The translations under genes were made by a program, and so were the position numbers. Positions 34,786-41,759 of a stretch of 41,759 nt of DNA are shown piece after piece. The stretch covers positions 1-41,759 of the forward strand of contig JAUNJY010000036.1 in the NCBI GenBank assembly GCA_030535455.1, read 5' to 3'. The DNA is from a bacterium (GTDB taxonomy: Bacteria; Bacillota; Clostridia; Lachnospirales; Lachnospiraceae). Numbering within the stretch: the first letter of the stretch is position 1; each line of letters opens with the position of its first letter. Under the pieces are notes generated by a model. It did not search any database and was not told the origin of the DNA. It was given only the letters and a program-made list of their open reading frames with translations.

Positions 34786-34814
34786 TTGGACAAAAAAAAG
34801 TATGGTGCTATAAT
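34786..34814 (+). promoter_or_regulatory. ATP synthase operon promoter
   Basis: TTGGAC (34786-34791), a 17-base spacer ending in TGC and perfect TATAAT (34809-34814). The start would be ~19 bases before the first ATG. The rest of the 34545-34839 gap is very AT-rich with no other feature. Confidence 0.65.
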
Positions 34815-34839
34815 GAGATATGTATCTAAGAGGTGATTT

Positions 34840-35148
34840 ATGAAAAATAGCAAAGAAATATCAAAAGGAATCGTAATGATATCACAGATTGGTATTACAA
34901 TGATAACACCAGTCCTATTGTGTATTTTTATCGGCTACCAATTAGATAAAAAGTTTTCTACAGAATACTGGTTTATTATATTTCTGATATTAGGTTTTAT
35001 CACGTCAATTCGTAATGTCTATTTTTTAACAAAGCAGTTTTATGCGAAAGACAAGGAAAAAGAAGATAAGGAACTAGAGTATATCGAAGACTTAAAACGA
35101 CAGGCTCGCCTAAAGAAGAAAGAGGACTCTGTCAAAGGTGGTAAATAG
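34840..35148 (+). CDS. atpZ: AtpZ-like ATP synthase accessory protein
   Basis: 102 residues. Two hydrophobic helices (about 12-35 and 43-64) are followed by a highly charged Lys/Glu tail. The motif GYQLDKKF between the helices is typical of the ATPase_gene1/AtpZ family that opens many F-ATPase operons, together with AtpI, and is linked to assembly or Mg2+ supply. AtpI is the alternative name, but a classical AtpI follows. AAGAGGTG stands before the ATG. Confidence 0.75.
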   Translation: MKNSKEISKGIVMISQIGITMITPVLLCIFIGYQLDKKFSTEYWFIIFLILGFITSIRNVYFLTKQFYAKDKEKEDKELEYIEDLKRQARLKKKEDSVKGGK

Positions 35149-35229
35149 GAGAATTTATTACCGGTTTTATGTATGTTTTGGTTCAAACGACATAATATAA
35201 GATATAGTGAAAAAGTGTGAGGTTAGTTT

Positions 35230-35631
35230 ATGAGAGAGGAAAAACAAACTTTTGTAGAAATGTTAATTGGTATAGTTTTAAGCACCATCGTAATAACGGT
35301 GCTGGGAACATTTGTTGTTTCCAACATACTAAGTTATGTGTTAGGTACGTTATTAGGCGGTTGTTTTGCAGCACTCGTATTAGTCATGCTATATCGTTCT
35401 ATCGAAAAGGCATTGATGCTTGATGAAGAGAATGCATCAAAATATACGACAAAGACAGCAATCTTCCGTTTGATTATAATGTGTATTGCACTTATGGCAG
35501 GAATACTATTCCCTGGCATACTAAATGTAGTAGGCGTCTTCTTAGGACTTATGTCCCTTAAGTTTTGCGCATTTCTACAACCTTCGGTGCATAAGGTATT
35601 GGCTTTAAAAAATATAGACAAAGGAAGGTGA
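35230..35631 (+). CDS. atpI: ATP synthase subunit I (AtpI)
   Basis: 133 residues with four predicted membrane helices (about 11-30, 36-55, 75-95, 99-117). Size, hydrophobicity and position directly upstream of atpB match AtpI, a chaperone for c-ring assembly that is not part of the mature enzyme. The start follows GTGAGG. Its stop is four bases before the atpB GTG. Confidence 0.8.
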   Translation: MREEKQTFVEMLIGIVLSTIVITVLGTFVVSNILSYVLGTLLGGCFAALVLVMLYRSIEKALMLDEENASKYTTKTAIFRLIIMCIALMAGILFPGILNVVGVFLGLMSLKFCAFLQPSVHKVLALKNIDKGR

Positions 35632-35635
35632 GAAT

Positions 35636-36418
35636 GTGGGAAATCAGTTAGCCTTGTTATTGACACAAGGTGCAGCTACTGCTATGGACACCGCTCCAGC
35701 GCCAAATGCGACTTCGGATGGTCTTGATATTGGTATTAATGGGTATTTTCAATACTCCTTCTTCGGTCACGATGTATGGATTACAAATACTCATATAGCT
35801 ATCGTATTAGTAATGTTGACACTGATGGTATTTGCAGTTGTTGCAAATAGAGCCATTAAGAAAGCAGATCCAACGAAAGCACCCGGTGCATTTTTAAATG
35901 TAATCGAGCTTATGGTTGAAAAGATTGATGGATTGGTTAAGACCAACATGGGTGAAACTCATGGTTTGAAATTTGCAAACTACATCGGTACATTATTCGC
36001 ATACTTGATCTTAGCAAACCTTGCAGGTTTATTAGGATTACGTCCACCAACAGCCGATTATGGTACAACGTTAGCATTAGCGTTAATCACATTTGTCTTA
36101 ATCCACTATAATGGGTTCAAATATCAAAAATTTGGCCATATTACAGGATTATTTCAACCAATCCCGCTATTATTCCCAATTAACTTAATTGGTGAAATAG
36201 CAACTCCGTTATCATTATCATTACGTTTATTTGGTAACGTTATGTCTGGTACAGTTATGTTAGGTCTTATCTATGGTTTAGTGCCATGGTTCTTAACTCT
36301 TATCTGGCCGGCAGCGCTTCACGGGTACTTTGATATGTTCTCTGGCGCAATTCAAACTTATGTATTCTGTATGTTAACAATGGTATTTATCTCTCAAACC
36401 TTTGAAACAGAAGAATAA
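35636..36418 (+). CDS. atpB: ATP synthase F0 subunit a
   Basis: 260 residues from a GTG start after AAGGTGAG. There are five or six membrane helices, and the essential arginine lies in LSLSLRLFGNVMSG. The FPINLIGEIATP motif ahead of it is typical. The long N-terminal stretch (about 1-50) is polar. Subunit a forms the ion half-channels against the c ring in the cytoplasmic membrane. Confidence 0.96.
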   Translation: MGNQLALLLTQGAATAMDTAPAPNATSDGLDIGINGYFQYSFFGHDVWITNTHIAIVLVMLTLMVFAVVANRAIKKADPTKAPGAFLNVIELMVEKIDGLVKTNMGETHGLKFANYIGTLFAYLILANLAGLLGLRPPTADYGTTLALALITFVLIHYNGFKYQKFGHITGLFQPIPLLFPINLIGEIATPLSLSLRLFGNVMSGTVMLGLIYGLVPWFLTLIWPAALHGYFDMFSGAIQTYVFCMLTMVFISQTFETEE

Positions 36419-36440
36419 ATAGAACTTATCAAAATGGTAA

Positions 36441-36764
<324 letters not shown>

Positions 36765-36821
36765 TCTGATTAGCTTTACAATCCGCATGGAAACATGCAA
36801 AAAGCGAAAGGAGGCTAGAAA

Positions 36822-37394
36822 GTGAGTAATATTATGATGGGACTTAATACTTCTGTATTCTTAGCAGCAGACAGAATGGAAAATAGAATTTTCGGTTTAG
36901 ACTGGCAGTTAGTATCAGATATCTGTGTTTCTGCAATTGCAATCTTCGTATTATTCGTTTTCTTATCCTATGTGTTATTTAATCCTGCTCGTAACTTGCT
37001 AAGAAAGAGACAAGAATTCGTAGCAAACGAGCTTGCACAAGCAACGAAGGATAAAGAACAAGCGAATGAATACAAAGCAGAATATGATGCTAAGTTAAGA
37101 GACGTAAGCAAAGAATCTGAAGCAATCTTAAGTGAAACACGAAAGAAAGCTTTAAAACGTGAAAATGATATTATTGCAGAAGCGAAAGTGGAAGCACACC
37201 GTATCGTGGAACACGCTGGTAAAGAAGCCGAACTTGAAAAGAGTAAGGTAGTAAATGAAGTGAAACAAGAAATGATCGCTGTAGCATCTGTTATGGCAAG
37301 CAAGATTGTTGCTTCTTCATTAGATGACAAAAAACAAAATGAATTATTAGATCAAGCTCTTGAAGAAATGGGTGATGATACATGGCAAAATTAG
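36822..37394 (+). CDS. atpF: ATP synthase F0 subunit b
   Basis: 190 residues, GTG start seven bases after AAAGGAGG. The N-terminal ~30 residues precede one membrane helix (about 31-52, SDICVSAIAIFVLFVFLSYVLF, followed by NP). The rest is a long charged coiled coil (about 60-165) that forms the peripheral stalk. The last 13 bases overlap atpH. Confidence 0.94.
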   Translation: MSNIMMGLNTSVFLAADRMENRIFGLDWQLVSDICVSAIAIFVLFVFLSYVLFNPARNLLRKRQEFVANELAQATKDKEQANEYKAEYDAKLRDVSKESEAILSETRKKALKRENDIIAEAKVEAHRIVEHAGKEAELEKSKVVNEVKQEMIAVASVMASKIVASSLDDKKQNELLDQALEEMGDDTWQN

Positions 37395-37915
37395 TTTCCA
37401 AAACATATGGAGATGCATTATTTGATCTTGCCTTAGAACAAAACTCAGTTGATGCTTTAACAAAAGAAGTTGAGGCATTAAAGGAAGTGCTTGCTAGTAA
37501 TGATGAGTTAACAAAATTCATCAATCATCCAAAGGTTTCTAAGGAAGAAAAAATAGATGTAATTGAAAAGTCCTTAAAAGGCAGTTTTTCAGATACAGTG
37601 GTTGGCTTCCTTGTAATCGTATTACAAAAAGGAAGATTCGACGAAATCAATGCAATTTTAAATCATTATATGGACCGCTATCTTGATTACAAGAACATCG
37701 GTGTTGCTACTGTAACAAGTGCAATTACATTAAATGACGAACAAAAAGCAAAGATCGAGAAGAAATTATTAGCCACAACAAAGTATGAGGAATTCCAAAT
37801 GACTTATACAGTGGATAAATCTCTAATTGGTGGAATTATGATCCGAATTGGAGACCGCATTGTGGATAACAGTATAAAAAATCAAATTCGTTCTATGACG
37901 AAAGCGTTAGTATAA
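37382..37915 (+). CDS. atpH: ATP synthase F1 subunit delta
   Basis: 177 residues, the normal length. It begins AKLVSKTYGDALFDLALEQ, the usual delta N terminus, and ends with LIGGIMIRIGDRIVDNSIKNQI, the family's C-terminal motif. It links the peripheral stalk to F1. It overlaps atpF by 13 bases and has no good separate ribosome site, so it is probably translationally coupled. Confidence 0.94.
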   Translation: MAKLVSKTYGDALFDLALEQNSVDALTKEVEALKEVLASNDELTKFINHPKVSKEEKIDVIEKSLKGSFSDTVVGFLVIVLQKGRFDEINAILNHYMDRYLDYKNIGVATVTSAITLNDEQKAKIEKKLLATTKYEEFQMTYTVDKSLIGGIMIRIGDRIVDNSIKNQIRSMTKALV

Positions 37916-39457
<1,542 letters not shown>

Positions 39458-39471
39458 AGAGGTGACTTAGT

Positions 39472-40350
39472 ATGGCCTCTATGATAGATATTAAGAGAAG
39501 AAAAGATTCGATTACCAGCACTAGTCAGATTACAAAAGCAATGAAGCTTGTATCTACAGTTAAATTGCAAAAATCTAAGACAGCTGCTGAAAATTGTAAG
39601 CCTTACTTCAATTATATGTATAATACAGTAACTTCAATTCTTGAAAAAGCAGGCGACATTAATCACCCTTACCTTAAAGGCGGCAAAGAGGGAAAAACAG
39701 CAATTATCGTTGTTTCTTCCAACCGTGGTCTTGCAGGCGGCTACAATTCCAATGTTGTAAAATTAGTGACAAAGGGAGACTTCAAAAAAGAAGACGTAGT
39801 CATTTATTCTGTAGGTAGAAAAGGTCGTGATACACTTGCTAGAAGTGGTTACGAAATTAAGGCAGATTATTCAGATGTAATGAATCAGCCTTTATATAGT
39901 GATGCAGCAGCGATTGGTAATGATGTATTAGAAGCATTTGAAAAAGGTGAGATTGGAGAAATCTATCTTGCTTATACTGTGTTCAAAAATACAGTAACTC
40001 AAATTCCTACTCTAATTAAATTATTACCAGTAAGCGATGATGTAAAAGCGGAAACTAAGAAAGAAGAGTCTGAAGATCCAATCGATGCATTAACATTAAT
40101 GAACTTCGAACCAGAAGCAGAAGAAGCTTTAGATCTTATCATTCCAAAATACATTAAGAGCTTATTGTACGGTGCGTTGATGGAAGGTATGGCCAGTGAA
40201 AACGGTGCCCGTATGCAGGCGATGGATTCTGCAACTAACAACGCAACTGACTTAATCGATAGCTTATCCTTAAGTTACAACCGTGCTCGTCAAGCAGCAA
40301 TCACACAAGAAATTACTGAAATCATTGCTGGTGCATCTGCAATTTCCTAA
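39472..40350 (+). CDS. atpG: ATP synthase F1 subunit gamma
   Basis: 292 residues, as expected. The N-terminal helix (MIDIKRRKDSITSTSQITKAMKLVS) and C-terminal helix (SYNRARQAAITQEITEIIAGA) form the rotor coiled coil. The central domain contains SSNRGLAGGYN. A short acidic insert (KKEESEDPID) near residue 200 is not unusual. AGAGGTGA precedes the ATG. Confidence 0.96.
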   Translation: MASMIDIKRRKDSITSTSQITKAMKLVSTVKLQKSKTAAENCKPYFNYMYNTVTSILEKAGDINHPYLKGGKEGKTAIIVVSSNRGLAGGYNSNVVKLVTKGDFKKEDVVIYSVGRKGRDTLARSGYEIKADYSDVMNQPLYSDAAAIGNDVLEAFEKGEIGEIYLAYTVFKNTVTQIPTLIKLLPVSDDVKAETKKEESEDPIDALTLMNFEPEAEEALDLIIPKYIKSLLYGALMEGMASENGARMQAMDSATNNATDLIDSLSLSYNRARQAAITQEITEIIAGASAIS

Positions 40351-40407
40351 TTGTAGCACCGCAGTGCTTTCCTAAATTACGAAATAACAAATTCAGATAA
40401 AAAATAA

Positions 40408-41759
<1,352 letters not shown>

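Overview
The window reads as an AT-rich, anaerobic, spore-forming Clostridia genome, most likely Lachnospiraceae. Supporting evidence: an electron-bifurcating [FeFe] hydrogenase operon, several further H-cluster proteins, PerR with tandem reverse rubrerythrins, a CwlD-type amidase, a Sua5/arginine-phosphatase/RpiB cluster beside an F-type ATP synthase operon, strong AAGGAGG ribosome sites and frequent TTG/GTG starts. No insertion sequence, prophage or CRISPR array was seen.

Layout. 1-433: 3' end of a 23S rRNA followed by tRNA-Asn, tRNA-Glu and tRNA-Cys. 583-5752: YvyF-like zinc-ribbon protein, a membrane GGDEF/EAL protein (minus strand) and ClpB. 5753-7776: a long leader with an internal terminator, then a DEAD-box RNA helicase with a DbpA-type RNA-binding tail. 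7777-10183: GC-rich inverted-repeat island, PerR, and two almost identical reverse rubrerythrins with duplicated promoters and palindromic operators. 10249-15265 (minus): hydrogenase operon hydC, HATPase, small [2Fe-2S] protein, hydB, hydA. 15266-15637: divergent control region with a Rex-type box. 15638-23471 (plus): nine-gene sensory operon: DRTGG protein, RsbW-like HATPase, H-cluster protein, DRTGG protein, PHP protein, small [2Fe-2S] protein, PAS-containing HydS, SpoIIE-like phosphatase, group B hydrogenase. 23558-28650: glpK, a membrane protein (minus), asnS, a hairpin array, and queT (minus) with a candidate preQ1 leader. 28809-29131: an orphan promoter-to-terminator unit with no ORF. 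29318-34544: GH18-type cell-wall hydrolase, cwlD-type amidase, threonylcarbamoyl-AMP synthase, ywlE-type phosphatase, rpiB, DUF402 protein (minus). 34809-41759: ATP synthase operon atpZ-atpI-atpB-E-F-H-A-G-D, with atpD cut by the window edge.

How it fits together. The centre of the window is hydrogen and redox metabolism. HydABC would couple NADH and ferredoxin oxidation to H2. The divergent operon combines three more H-cluster proteins with serine phosphorylation and dephosphorylation-type parts, which suggests a hydrogen or redox sensing relay. The Rex-like box between the operons suggests NADH/NAD+ control, and PerR with the reverse rubrerythrins protects oxygen-sensitive enzymes. The ATP synthase c subunit carries the Na+-binding residue set, so the organism probably runs a sodium cycle.

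Limits: all calls rest on reading the sequence and translations. No database search or folding program was run, and promoter and operator calls are motif matches only.
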